Source of the DNA: Aquincola tertiaricarbonis
GTDB taxonomy: Bacteria; Pseudomonadota; Gammaproteobacteria; Burkholderiales; Burkholderiaceae_C
Assembly: GCF_000969605.1 (NCBI RefSeq)
Contig: NZ_JZUE01000025.1
Location: 1 to 64,000, forward strand
DNA: 64,000 bases
Reading direction: 5' to 3'
A model generated the notes under the pieces. The model ran no database searches and was not told where the DNA came from. It was given only the letters and a program-made list of their open reading frames with translations. Below are positions 51,924 through 60,759 of the stretch, piece by piece. The translations under genes were made by a program, and so were the position numbers. Numbering within the stretch: position 1 is the stretch's first letter; each line of letters opens with the position of its first letter.

Positions 51924-52841
51924 ATGACGCTCAAACAACTGGAAGCGTTCTACTTGGCCGCGACCCTAGGCAGCTTCGCGCTTGCCGCGCAGCGCGCCCA
52001 TGTCACGCAGTCGTCCTTGTCCAAGCGCATCGCGGAGCTGGAAGCGCTGCTGGACATCGAGCTCTTCGACCGCTCCAGCAAGCGCGCGCAGGTGACCGAG
52101 GCGGGTCACCGCCTGCTGCCCACCGCTGCACGTATGCTCGAGTTGAAGGAGGGCGTGAAGGCGCTGCTGCAGGGTCCGTCGGAGCTGGCGGGCAGTTGCC
52201 GTTTCGGCATCAGCGAGCTGGGCGCCCTGACCTGGCTGCCCCGCCTGGTGGCGCGTGTGCGTGAGCAGCATCCCCAGCTGCTCCTGCAGCCGCAAGTCGA
52301 CCTAGGCCGGCGCCTGGAGCGGCAGGTGGCGCGTGGTGAGCTCGACTTCGCCATCGTGCCGGGCCCGCCCGACGACCCCCACATCGTCGCGCACGTGGTG
52401 GGCGAGGTGCAGTTCACCTGGGCCGCGGCGCCCGGCCGCATCCGGGGGCGCAGGCCGCTGACGGTGGACGAGCTGTCGCGCCACCCCGTCATCACGATGA
52501 CCGAGGGGTCCGGGCTGACTCGGGCCTTCGACGTCTGGGCCGCCGACCGGGGCCTACGCATGCAGCGCATCGTCGCGAGCAACAGCCTGATGGCCATCGT
52601 CGGCCTCACGGTGGCTGACGTGGGGCTCAGCTTCCTGCCGAAGACCTTCGTCACGCCCTGGATCCACCAGGGAGCCCTGACCACGTTCCGCAGCGAGCCG
52701 GCCCTCCCCGGCTTGCGCTACTGCTTCGTCCATCGGCAGGACGACCATCGCGCCATGGTAAGCACGCTGCTCGGATGCGTGACGGAGAAAGCCGACTTCG
52801 ACCTGCCGGCCGGCTTCGTCAGAGAGTCGAAAAACGACTGA
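51924..52841 (+). CDS. LysR-family transcriptional regulator
   Basis: The 305-residue protein has an N-terminal HTH (LKQLEAFYLAATLGSFALAA, then HVTQSSLSKRIAELE) and the LysR effector domain (ELDFAIVPGPPDDPHIV; ITMTEGSGLTRAF). It lies upstream of, and on the same strand as, the Bug / RraA / dehydrogenase genes, with an 82-base gap, and probably activates them in response to an organic acid. Confidence 0.92.
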   Translation: MTLKQLEAFYLAATLGSFALAAQRAHVTQSSLSKRIAELEALLDIELFDRSSKRAQVTEAGHRLLPTAARMLELKEGVKALLQGPSELAGSCRFGISELGALTWLPRLVARVREQHPQLLLQPQVDLGRRLERQVARGELDFAIVPGPPDDPHIVAHVVGEVQFTWAAAPGRIRGRRPLTVDELSRHPVITMTEGSGLTRAFDVWAADRGLRMQRIVASNSLMAIVGLTVADVGLSFLPKTFVTPWIHQGALTTFRSEPALPGLRYCFVHRQDDHRAMVSTLLGCVTEKADFDLPAGFVRESKND

Positions 52842-52923
52842 CTCCTCGGTCGAATAAATCGCTTGTAGGGCAGTTCGCCGTGGCCGACCATCTGGTCACA
52901 CCCCTACAACGCTGGAGACATGT

Positions 52924-53889
52924 ATGAAAAAGCGCTTGCGCACCCTGGCCGGTGCCGCCCTGATCGCGCTGCTGACGCAGCCAGCCTTAGCCTCGTGGCC
53001 GGACGACAAGCCCATCGAAATCGTCGTGGGCTTTGCTGCAGGCGGTGGCACCGACCTGTTGGCGCGCAAGCTGGCGCCGTTCGTGCAGAAACGCCTGGGC
53101 GGCAAGTCGCAGTTCATCGTGGTCAACAAACCCGGCGCGGCAGGCGAGATCGCCAACGCCTACCTGGCCCGAGCACAGCCCGATGGCTACACCATCGGCA
53201 TCGTCAATGTGCCAGGCTTCCTCTTCCTGCCGATGACCAAGAAGGCGCAGTACGCGCCCGAGGACATGCGGTTGCTGGCGCGCATCGTCGACGACCCGAC
53301 GGTGCTGGTGACGCGTGCCGACAGCCCGCTGTCAAGCCTGCCAGCCACCGTGGCGGCACTGCGGGCCAAGCCTGGGTCGGTCTCCGTCGGGCACAACGGC
53401 ACCGGCACCAACGGCGACCTGGCTCTGCAACTGCTCACCGACGCGACCAAGGCGGAAGCCAACTTCATCCCGTTCAAGGGCACCTCCGCCCAGAAGACCG
53501 ACCTGATGGGCGGACACCTCGACGTGGCGGCGATCAGCGCCGGCGAGGTGCCCGAACTGCACGGCGGCAAGACGGCGCCGCTGAAGGTACTGGTCCAGTT
53601 CTCGGCCAAGCGGTCGGCAGCGTTGCCCAACGTGCCCACCGCTCAGGAGAGCGGCATTCCGGTGGTGATGTCGTCGGAGCGCGGCTTCGCGGCGCCGAAG
53701 GGTGTGCCGGACGCGATCGTGCAGAAGCTCGAGGCAGCCATCGCCGAGGCCGTGCGCGATCCGGAGTTCGTGGCGGGTGCCGCAGGCGATGCGCCCGTGT
53801 TGGCCTACCTGCCGGGTGCGCAATGGAACGAGTCGTTGAACCAGAACCGCAAGGCGCTGCGTGCGCTGGCGGACAAGATGCCCAAGTGA
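52924..53889 (+). CDS. Bug/TctC-family periplasmic receptor
   Basis: The 321-residue receptor has a signal peptide (MKKRLRTLAGAALIALLTQP) and Bug motifs WPDDKPIEIVVGFAAGGGTD, VVNKPGAAGEIANAYLA and a divergent FIPFKGTSAQKTDLMGGHLD. It is followed 8 bases later by the RraA-like gene, so it likely imports the substrate those enzymes process. Membrane TctAB are not nearby. Confidence 0.9.
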   Translation: MKKRLRTLAGAALIALLTQPALASWPDDKPIEIVVGFAAGGGTDLLARKLAPFVQKRLGGKSQFIVVNKPGAAGEIANAYLARAQPDGYTIGIVNVPGFLFLPMTKKAQYAPEDMRLLARIVDDPTVLVTRADSPLSSLPATVAALRAKPGSVSVGHNGTGTNGDLALQLLTDATKAEANFIPFKGTSAQKTDLMGGHLDVAAISAGEVPELHGGKTAPLKVLVQFSAKRSAALPNVPTAQESGIPVVMSSERGFAAPKGVPDAIVQKLEAAIAEAVRDPEFVAGAAGDAPVLAYLPGAQWNESLNQNRKALRALADKMPK

Positions 53890-53897
53890 GAACGCCC

Positions 53898-54587
53898 ATG
53901 ACCCAACTGTTCTACGCCCAAGCCGCTGAATTCGAACGCGTGCCCGCCGAGCTGGTGGAGCGTGCCCGGGGCTACCAGAGCGCGATCCTGTGCGACGTGG
54001 GTGGCCGCCGCGGGACGCTGAACTCACGCATCCAGCCGCTCCATCCGGCGATGAAGGTCGCCGGACCTGCCTTCACCGTCGAGGTGCGGCCGGGCGACAA
54101 CCTGATGTTCCATGTGGCACTGGCCGTGGCGCGCCCGGGCGACGTGATCGTCGTGGACGGCAAGGGCGACGACACCTGTGCCCTGTTCGGCGAATTGATG
54201 GTCGCGCAGGCCCATGCCGCCGGCCTGGCCGGGTTCGTGGTGGATGCAGCTTCGCGCGACACCGACACGCTGGCGAGCGGGCCGTTCCCCATCTTCGCGG
54301 CCGGCCGCAACCCCTGCGGGCCGACCAAGGGGCTGCCGGGCACGCTGGCGCGTTGCATCTCGGTCGGCGGCGTTGCCGTGCAGCCGGGCGACCTGATCGT
54401 TGGCGACGTCGATGGCGTCGTGGTGGTACCGCGCGCCCAGGTGGCACAGGTGCTGACCGCGGCGGACGCGAAGATCGCAGCCGAGCAACAGCGGCTGGCC
54501 GAGATTGCGCGTGGCGAGTTGGTGTCGCCCTGGCTGGACGGCGCCTTGCGCAGTGCTGGCCTACCCACGTTGGCGGCAGGTCGGTGA
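53898..54587 (+). CDS. RraA-family protein / HMG-type aldolase
   Basis: The 229-residue protein has the RraA fold: AILCDVGGRRGTLNSRIQPL, GPAFTVEVRPGDNLMFHVAL, VDGKGDDTCALFGELMV, and the metal-site loop FVVDAASRDTDTL (arginine-aspartate). Family members in catabolic clusters are 4-hydroxy-4-methyl-2-oxoglutarate or oxaloacetate lyases rather than RNase E inhibitors. The operon context with a 2-hydroxyacid dehydrogenase and a carboxylate receptor supports the enzyme role. Its GTGA end may overlap the next start. Confidence 0.82.
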   Translation: MTQLFYAQAAEFERVPAELVERARGYQSAILCDVGGRRGTLNSRIQPLHPAMKVAGPAFTVEVRPGDNLMFHVALAVARPGDVIVVDGKGDDTCALFGELMVAQAHAAGLAGFVVDAASRDTDTLASGPFPIFAAGRNPCGPTKGLPGTLARCISVGGVAVQPGDLIVGDVDGVVVVPRAQVAQVLTAADAKIAAEQQRLAEIARGELVSPWLDGALRSAGLPTLAAGR

Positions 54588-54601
54588 ACGTGGTGGCCGA
54601 C

Positions 54602-55576
54602 ATGTCGACCGTCTACGTCTCCGAACCGATCCATCCGCAGGTACTGCGCGAGATCGCGGCCGGTGCCGATCTGTTGCTGGGTTATGGCCCGACGGCGGTG
54701 GCGTACGAGTCCGTGGCGTATCGTGTCGATGCGGTGATGCTGCGCAGCGAGCGCTTCCCGGCTGCGCGCATCGTGGCTTCACCCCGGCTGAAGGTCATCG
54801 CGCGCCACGGCGCCGGGCTCGACACCGTCGACGTGGCCACCGCCTTGGAGAAGGGCATTGCCGTTACATACTGCCCGGGCGGCAATGCCAACGCGGTCGC
54901 CGAGCATGTGTTCGCGCTCGTGCTGGCACTGGGCCGCCGGGTGGTCGGAGCCCATCTCGGCCTGTGCAGCCAGCCCTGGCCCAAGGCCAAGCAGCATCTG
55001 GTGGGGCAGGAACTGGGCGGCCGCATCATGGGCATCGTCGGCTTCGGCGAGATCGGCAAGCTGGTGGCCCGCATCGCCCGGGGCTTCTCGATGGAGGTCT
55101 GGGTGCACGATCCCTTCGCCGATGCAGCAGCGGCCGATGAGCACCGGGTGCGGCTGACGTCGCTGGACGACCTGCTGTCGCATGCCGGCGTTGTGAGCCT
55201 TCATGCGCCATTGACGCCCATCACCCGCCACATGATCTCCGCCGAGCGCCTGGCCCGCATGCCCTCGCATGCACTGCTGATCAACACGGCGCGCTCCGGC
55301 CTGATCGATGAAGCGGCTTTGGTCGACGCCTTGTCGCAAGGCAGGATCGCCGGCGCGGCGCTCGACGTGGCCGATGCCGAGCAGGCCGGCGGCGCGGACG
55401 TGCGCTTTGGTGGCCGGCCGCTGTCCGACGTGCCCAACCTGCTGCTGACGCCGCACATCGCCGGGCAGACGGACCAGGCTCTGTTAAACGTGGGCAGCAC
55501 CGCCTGGCACGACATCAAGTCGGTGCTGGCTGGGCAGGCGCCGCGCTTCCCGGTACGGGCGGCCCCGCGTCAATAG
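54602..55576 (+). CDS. D-2-hydroxyacid dehydrogenase (NAD-binding)
   Basis: From the ATG at 54602 the protein has 324 residues; a GTG at 54584 overlapping the previous stop would add 6. Features: ARHGAGLDTVDVATA, Rossmann GIVGFGEIGKLVARIA, substrate/catalytic arginine in NTARSGLIDEAALVDAL, a glutamate in the same region and the catalytic histidine in LTPHIAGQTD. It interconverts a 2-hydroxy and 2-oxo acid. Its stop overlaps by 7 bases the end of the convergent gene. Confidence 0.9.
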   Translation: MSTVYVSEPIHPQVLREIAAGADLLLGYGPTAVAYESVAYRVDAVMLRSERFPAARIVASPRLKVIARHGAGLDTVDVATALEKGIAVTYCPGGNANAVAEHVFALVLALGRRVVGAHLGLCSQPWPKAKQHLVGQELGGRIMGIVGFGEIGKLVARIARGFSMEVWVHDPFADAAAADEHRVRLTSLDDLLSHAGVVSLHAPLTPITRHMISAERLARMPSHALLINTARSGLIDEAALVDALSQGRIAGAALDVADAEQAGGADVRFGGRPLSDVPNLLLTPHIAGQTDQALLNVGSTAWHDIKSVLAGQAPRFPVRAAPRQ

Positions 55577-56502
55577 ACCAAGGTCGTGGGCAGGATTACC
55601 GCCTCGGGGCGCACGGCGCCGCTGAAGGTGGCCACCGTCCGTGCCGGCGGCTGGTTGGCATGGGCCGCGTTGTCGTGGCCGTGCTGGTCGTAGAGCTGGC
55701 AAGCCGCCCGCCCTTGCCGGTCGACCGGCGCGCTGCACGCATGGTGGGGTTCGCGCGAGAACGACATCGACACGCCTTCGGGCGGTGGCACCGCCTCGTA
55801 CAGCACGGTGACGGCCACGGCATGCGGATCGGGTGTCACCTGCTGCATCAGCCGACGCACCGCCACGCCCTGAGGGCCCGCAAATCCTTCATTGCCGACC
55901 GTTGCGTCGGCCGCTTGGAGCACCACGCTGCACCACGGGCGGAAGGGCGGCGCATGGCCCTCGGCCTGCGCTCGCGACACCAGAGCGCCGCGCCAGGCCG
56001 CGATGCCCTGCAGCACCTTGGCCTGGCTGCCCACCACCGTGGGTGCCTTCGCGGGGTCCGCACCCGCGCCTTCGACATGAAGCGAGTAGGCCGCCATCGC
56101 CGGCAGCTGGAAGACCATCGCGTAGGCCTCTTCCAACGCTGCGATGGATGCCAGCCGGCCCAATGGCGTTTGCTGTGCGCACCATTGCACCTGGTATGAC
56201 GGCGATGCAGGTGAGCTGCCTGCGCTGCCGATGACGGCCAGCAGCTTGACCGTGTTGCCGGCCGGATCGGTCCAGGTCAACACGGTGGCCGAATCACCCC
56301 TGCGCAGCAGCGCGACGGTGCCGATCGTGGGCAGCCCCGGCGTGCGCAGCGCCGAGCGCAGCCGCGGCTGCGACACCACGGACTCACCGGCCGGCATGCT
56401 GCAGTCACCGGGAGCGTCGCTCATGGCCAGAGCCGCGGTGCAGCAGGCGCTGGCCGACGCAGTGATGAGCGCGGCCCGGGCGCATCGTGCAGCGGCGTTC
56501 AT
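55570..56502 (-). CDS. Secreted protein of unknown function
   Basis: About 310 residues from the ATG at 56502; a TTG at 56523 is possible. Hydrophobic N-terminus (ARAALITASASACCTAALAM) consistent with export. The body has several regions with aromatic and cysteine residues (YQVQWCAQQTPLGRL; PWCSVVLQAADA; EPHHACSAPVDRQGRAACQL) but no recognised domain. It is the third gene after the dockerin enzyme and cohesin/PEP-CTERM gene, so it may act with them outside the cell. Confidence 0.6.
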   Translation of the reverse strand: MNAAARCARAALITASASACCTAALAMSDAPGDCSMPAGESVVSQPRLRSALRTPGLPTIGTVALLRRGDSATVLTWTDPAGNTVKLLAVIGSAGSSPASPSYQVQWCAQQTPLGRLASIAALEEAYAMVFQLPAMAAYSLHVEGAGADPAKAPTVVGSQAKVLQGIAAWRGALVSRAQAEGHAPPFRPWCSVVLQAADATVGNEGFAGPQGVAVRRLMQQVTPDPHAVAVTVLYEAVPPPEGVSMSFSREPHHACSAPVDRQGRAACQLYDQHGHDNAAHANQPPARTVATFSGAVRPEAVILPTTLVY

Positions 56503-56519
56503 GCAGCCTGCCGTCGGCT

Positions 56520-57110
56520 TCAACCGCTCGTGCGGGCGCGGCGCTGCCGAGCCTGCCGCAGACCCAGGCCGGCGAGGCCGAGCGCCGCCAGCACCATCGA
56601 ACTGGGCTCCGGCACGGCGGTGACGGCCATCGGATCGCCCCAGGCGTCGTATAGCGCGGCCTGGCTGAAGCCGAACCCGCTGGTGCCCTGGCCCACCGCG
56701 GCGAACCGGATGGTCGCGAAGGTAAACGACTGCGGTTGCAGCACGTCGAGCGGTTGCGGATCGAGCGGCGTCACGAACGACACCTCCTGCAGCTGCACCT
56801 TGCCCAGCACGCTGAAATCCGCGGTGGCTATCGAGCCCATGGGATCGGAACCGCTGAGAAACGAGTTGAAGTCCACCGAGCGCGCCGACCAGAGGCTCGC
56901 GTCGTAGTGCAGGGTGATGTCGTAGGCCCCGACGGCGCTGCCGGCCACCACGTCGGCCACGCCGACGTCCAGCACGAAGACGGTGGCGGGCGAGGCCGTG
57001 GCGGTGTACTGGGACAAGGTGAGGCTGGTGGCGGCAGCGATGGCTGGCACAGTGAGGGTGGCGACGCCAGCGGCGATGCAGGCCGCAAGCCGGATACAGT
57101 TAATTGGCAT
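56520..57110 (-). CDS. Cohesin-like domain protein with PEP-CTERM anchor
   Basis: From the ATG at 57110 the protein has 196 residues. Signal peptide about 1-26. Residues about 27-165 match the cohesin-like pattern found in PEP-CTERM proteins: FVLDVGVADVVAGSAVGAYD, ITLHYDASLWSARSVDFNSF, VQLQEVSFVTPL, QSFTFATIRFAAVGQGTSGF. The end is VPEPSSMVLAALGLAGLGLR plus a basic tail. It lies 47 bases after the dockerin-bearing enzyme gene. Cohesins bind dockerins, so it could display that enzyme on the cell surface. Confidence 0.78.
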   Translation of the reverse strand: MPINCIRLAACIAAGVATLTVPAIAAATSLTLSQYTATASPATVFVLDVGVADVVAGSAVGAYDITLHYDASLWSARSVDFNSFLSGSDPMGSIATADFSVLGKVQLQEVSFVTPLDPQPLDVLQPQSFTFATIRFAAVGQGTSGFGFSQAALYDAWGDPMAVTAVPEPSSMVLAALGLAGLGLRQARQRRARTSG

Positions 57111-57157
57111 GGGATGTCCTTGGGAAGGCGGCTCTGCGCGACGCAGGCGGTGGTCGT

Positions 57158-58579
57158 TTAAGGTGCGCATTGCGCGTTGGTGCACTTGACGGTGCACATG
57201 CGGGCATCGGCCACGGTGACCTTGCCGTCGGCGTTCACATCGCGCGCATCGCCTGCCGGCACCGAGGACCCGAGCACCGCGGTGATGCGGCTAAGGTCGA
57301 AACGATCCACCTTGCCGTTGTTGTCGATGTCGCAGGCCAGGCTGGACGAGGTCGCCTCGGCGACGCCCGGCAGGTCGACAAAGCCGGCATCGGCGGTGGA
57401 GCCGGCAAAGCGCGCCACCACGATTTCACGCGGTGCCAGCGATGGCAGGTTCGTGCAGGTCGCCACGCCGTTGCCGTCGGTGGTCGCCGTGCAGGTGGCG
57501 CCCGATCCGGTGCTGAAGGACACCGGTTGATTCGTCACCGGCCCCCATGCGCTGCTCACGCGTGCCGCCAGTTGCGTGGGCGAAGGGCTTTGGCCGACGA
57601 ACTTCACCTGGGTGGCACGCCAGATGTCCCAGACCGCCGTGGCATCGATCTGCGCGGCACGGGCTATTGCGCACTCGCGCGCCACCACCGCGGCCCGCTT
57701 GGTGCGCTCGAGGCCGAATACCAGCGGCGTGCGCGTGCGGTCACCAGTGGCCATAATCTGCTCGATGGCCGGCAGCGTCGCGTCCGATATCGCATGAGTG
57801 TGGATGGTGCCCACCGCGCCGTACTGGTCAATCATGCGCCAGACTTTCTCCAGGCCTTGCACGTACAGCTTGGAATTGGCCGACGAGGCCGGCACGGCAG
57901 AGCGCCAGTTCATCACCAGCTTGATTGTGGTCCCGTTGTGGTGCACCGGAATCAGCGAGATCTGGTTGCCCGGGGTATGGCCCGGTGTGGCCTGCACATA
58001 CAAGGTGGTGCCGCCGATGGTCACTTGCTGCACGCCGTCGCTTGACGAGTCGATGGGCGTAGGCTGATAAGCCTTGCCGGGCACGTCGCCCGAGCCCAGG
58101 AACACCGGCCAGTCGTTGCCAAATACCTGTCTCAGCCGGTTGACGCCACCGTCGTGGTCGCCGTGGCCGTGGGTAATGTAGATGCCGCGCAGGGGCAGGC
58201 CGAGCTGCCTCAGGGCGGGGATCAGGTAGTTGTCCGCATCGGCCGTGTTGTTCAGCGCGTCGATCAGCATCACGCCGTTGTCTGCCGTCTTCAGGAAGTA
58301 CGAGGCCGTGTATTGCGTGCCGATCATCCACAGGTCGTCGAACACTTGGGTCAGCGGCACACGGATGCTGTCCTTCGAGCGGGCCCAGGTGCGCCAGGTC
58401 GAGTCCTCGACCTCGAAGCACTGGTTGCGCCGGATGTAGTTGAGCAAGCCCTCGTCACCCATCGCATTCATGGTCGCCGAATCGAGGTGCTTCTGCACGT
58501 GTTCCGGGTACGGCTGGGCGCTGGCACCCACTGCGGCCATGCATCCCATCGCAGCGGTTGCACCAGCCCATCGCCGCAT
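57158..58579 (-). CDS. Secreted metallo-beta-lactamase-fold enzyme with C-terminal dockerin-like domain
   Basis: About 473 residues from the ATG at 58579 (AGGAGAC upstream); 58600 is an alternative. Signal peptide to about residue 22. MBL motif ITHGHGDHDGG, then ATPGHTPGNQISLIPVHH. An Ig-like domain (FSTGSGATCTATTDGNGVAT) follows. Residues 416-473 hold two calcium-loop repeats, CDIDNNGKVDRFDLSRI and RDVNADGKVTVADARM (each DxDxNGxVxxxD type), the layout of type I dockerin, then a cysteine motif CTVKCTNAQC. It is a paralogue of the MBL enzyme at 3.4 kb, which lacks the extra domains. First gene of a three-gene operon. Confidence 0.85.
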   Translation of the reverse strand: MRRWAGATAAMGCMAAVGASAQPYPEHVQKHLDSATMNAMGDEGLLNYIRRNQCFEVEDSTWRTWARSKDSIRVPLTQVFDDLWMIGTQYTASYFLKTADNGVMLIDALNNTADADNYLIPALRQLGLPLRGIYITHGHGDHDGGVNRLRQVFGNDWPVFLGSGDVPGKAYQPTPIDSSSDGVQQVTIGGTTLYVQATPGHTPGNQISLIPVHHNGTTIKLVMNWRSAVPASSANSKLYVQGLEKVWRMIDQYGAVGTIHTHAISDATLPAIEQIMATGDRTRTPLVFGLERTKRAAVVARECAIARAAQIDATAVWDIWRATQVKFVGQSPSPTQLAARVSSAWGPVTNQPVSFSTGSGATCTATTDGNGVATCTNLPSLAPREIVVARFAGSTADAGFVDLPGVAEATSSSLACDIDNNGKVDRFDLSRITAVLGSSVPAGDARDVNADGKVTVADARMCTVKCTNAQCAP

Positions 58580-59429
58580 TGCATGTTGTCTCCTGTCCAT
58601 TGGTAGCCCTTATGTAGGTTTGAAGTGAGGTCTGCCGCATGCCACCGGCTTGCAGGCCGGCTTACATGTCGCGCCCTGATGGTCATGGATCAACATGATG
58701 CGAACAAGCGAATTCGACGAACCTGCTTTCAGTCGTTTTTGGCATCCCCAAGCGACGAAGACGGGAGTCTTGTGACGGCAAAGCGGATGCTGACCTCAAC
58801 GCTGAGACTCGTCAAAAGTCCGGCGTTGGGATAGTCGGGGACTGGGGCCGCCACCCTGTGCCTTCTGATGTGTTTGCCGAGCGGGTGCGGAAGGTGCGGT
58901 AACAGGCTTGACCAAACGTCGGGGCTCCTAACTCGAAAGTCAGGTTGTGGCCGAAAGTGCACGCAGACGAACGTCCGGTCTTGAGAAGGAGGTGCTCCGC
59001 AACCCAAGGGAGAACATCAACCGTCGTCGGATCCGCGCAGCCAATCCGGCACACTGGTCCGCTCGAGCCTCGATGTGCGGCTGTGCAGGCGGCAGGCGCT
59101 GCTCAGCGTCTGCTGCCTTCAGTTACCCCCGTTGCGGAGCCGATTGCCACGCTGTGGTTGCAGCGTGGCACGGCGAGCTTGCGCATGCCTGCGCCAAGCT
59201 TGGACAAGGCTCACTGGGCGCGCCGCGTCGGCCTGCTTCCCCAAGAAGCATTTGACGCTCAGCTGGATTGGGCGTGCAGCACGGCACCTGCCGCACGCGT
59301 TTCGTCAACGCGATGATTTTCGTCTGAATTTCATCGCGCCGATCAATCGCTGTTCGTTCTACGATGGAGGCACATCCCTGTTGCGCTGCGCGACCGCTGG
59401 CGAAGCGGTCGCTGTCAAGGAGAAGCGCC
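58580..59429. other. Intergenic stretch upstream of the AlpA-like gene
   Basis: About 850 bases with no credible gene. It holds the promoter of the MBL/cohesin operon at its left end and a strong hairpin at 59390-59412 at its right end. Overlapping frames at 58945-59440 have no family-like sequence. Confidence 0.5.
59390..59412. promoter_or_regulatory. Perfect inverted repeat before the AlpA-like gene
   Basis: GCGACCGCT and AGCGGTCGC form a 9-base perfect stem with loop GGCGA. It ends 4 bases before the ribosome site of the AlpA-like gene, so it could be an operator or a translation-controlling hairpin. Confidence 0.45.
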
Positions 59430-59765
59430 GTGACTGCTGACCCCACGCACCTGCTGTCCCTGGACGAGTTGGCAAAGCAGGTCTATGCCGTCTCCAAGCG
59501 ACAGTTACAGCGCATCTGTGCTGAAGACCCGGGCTTCCCGAGACCTATCCGCCTCGGTGCGAGAACGTTTCGCTACGTCAGGTCTGAACACGAAGCGTAC
59601 GTGCGGACATTACAGCGCATAGCGCCGGCCGAGCCCCACATGCTGCGATGCGCGCGAGTCGCCCTCGAACAACTGGACCGCGGTACTCGGTCATCCCAGC
59701 AGCACGAAGGCGAGTCGTTCACAACCAAGTCAGCCCAAGCACGCGCCGTCTACCGCCATCGCTGA
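59430..59765 (+). CDS. AlpA-like helix-turn-helix regulator
   Basis: From the GTG at 59430 (AAGGAG 7 bases upstream) the protein has 111 residues. An AlpA/MerR-type HTH occupies about 7-65: LLSLDELAKQVYAVSKRQLQ, then GFPRPIRLGARTFRYVRSE, the FP-x-P-x-LG-R pattern typical of AlpA. The C-terminal 45 residues are unassigned. AlpA proteins control excision of integrated phages and islands, so it may be the leftover of such an element; no integrase is adjacent. Confidence 0.7.
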   Translation: MTADPTHLLSLDELAKQVYAVSKRQLQRICAEDPGFPRPIRLGARTFRYVRSEHEAYVRTLQRIAPAEPHMLRCARVALEQLDRGTRSSQQHEGESFTTKSAQARAVYRHR

Positions 59766-60321
59766 CGTTCAAGCGCAGGTCGTGTGACGATCGTCGGACG
59801 CACGGTCGATGAACGCGGCCGGCGATGGCATGGCTCTCCGGGTGGTCTCCTGTCAAGCGAGCTCGGTTCGAAAGGCCGTCGTTACCCACCGGCCGTTCTC
59901 CGTCTGAACGTAAGCCGCGCCTGTACCCGACGATCGAAGCGCTACCGTAGACCTACAGCAAGGCCAACACGCCGTGGACCAGATCGGGATCTCTCGGGCT
60001 GGTCGACGAAGTCTCAACTGCGGCCGCGCGGGCAGAAGCCCACGGGAAGCACACCTCAAGCCATGGCGCCAGTCCATGTCGCCGGCAAATGGACCCGCCA
60101 CAACCCACGCCAAAGGCTTGCGACGACAACCGGCGGATAAACCGGTGGGTTGAGGAGTACCCTCCCCGCTAGCCCAGAACTGGCGCGGGGCTTGACAGCC
60201 ACCGCTTCCGCCAAGGGTGTCCGCGCTGACGCGCCACCCGCCGGGCCGCGACCGACGCCACGCGCACGCCGTGCTTTGCAACATGGCGCTGCATGAGGCA
60301 CGCGCATTGCCCCAGGGTTGC
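59766..60321. other. Intergenic stretch, no gene seen
   Basis: About 550 bases. On the minus strand near 59860-60000 there is a short coding-like piece (GAAYVQTENGRWVTTAFRTE) without start or family. Nothing else is recognised. Confidence 0.4.
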
Positions 60322-60759
60322 ATGACCACCGCAACCTTCGATACAAGCGTGGCCGTACACCGGCCCCTGCATCCGCTCCATGTGCTGCTGCTGGCTGGCA
60401 GCGTGCCCATGTTCCTTGGCGTGCTGATGAGCGACATCGCCTATGCCAACAGCGACCAGGTGCAGTGGAAGAACTTCGCTTCCTGGCTGAACGCGGGCGC
60501 ATTGCTGCTCAGCGGCCTGGCGCTGCTCTGGTCGGTGCTGTCGATGGTCAGCGCCCATCGCAGGCGGCGCCGCCCGGTGCTGGCCGGCGCGCTGCTGCTG
60601 GCGGGCTGGATCATCGGCTTCGTCAATTCGCTGGTGCATGCCAAGGACGCCGGCGCCACCTTGCCAGAGGGCCTGGTGCTCGCGGTGATCGTCTTCGCCC
60701 TGATGGCGGTGGCCAGCTGGCTCAGTCTCAGCTTCGAGCGAAGCGGGGTGCGCGCATGA
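60322..60759 (+). CDS. DUF2231-family membrane protein
   Basis: The 145-residue protein has about four membrane helices (LHPLHVLLLAGSVPMFLGVL; WLNAGALLLSGLALLWSVLS; AGALLLAGWIIGFVNSL; LVLAVIVFALMAVASWLSLS). The HPLH start and D-x-A segment (SDIAYA) fit DUF2231. Its stop overlaps the next start (ATGA), so it is coupled to the sorbosone-dehydrogenase-like lipoprotein, for which it might be a membrane electron-transfer partner. Confidence 0.85.
   Translation: MTTATFDTSVAVHRPLHPLHVLLLAGSVPMFLGVLMSDIAYANSDQVQWKNFASWLNAGALLLSGLALLWSVLSMVSAHRRRRRPVLAGALLLAGWIIGFVNSLVHAKDAGATLPEGLVLAVIVFALMAVASWLSLSFERSGVRA

Noticed and set aside
52920-54587. Fusion of Bug receptor and RraA-like protein in one 555-codon frame
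   Set aside because: The first part is a shifted frame over the receptor gene; only the RraA part from 53898 is protein-like, with its own ATG.
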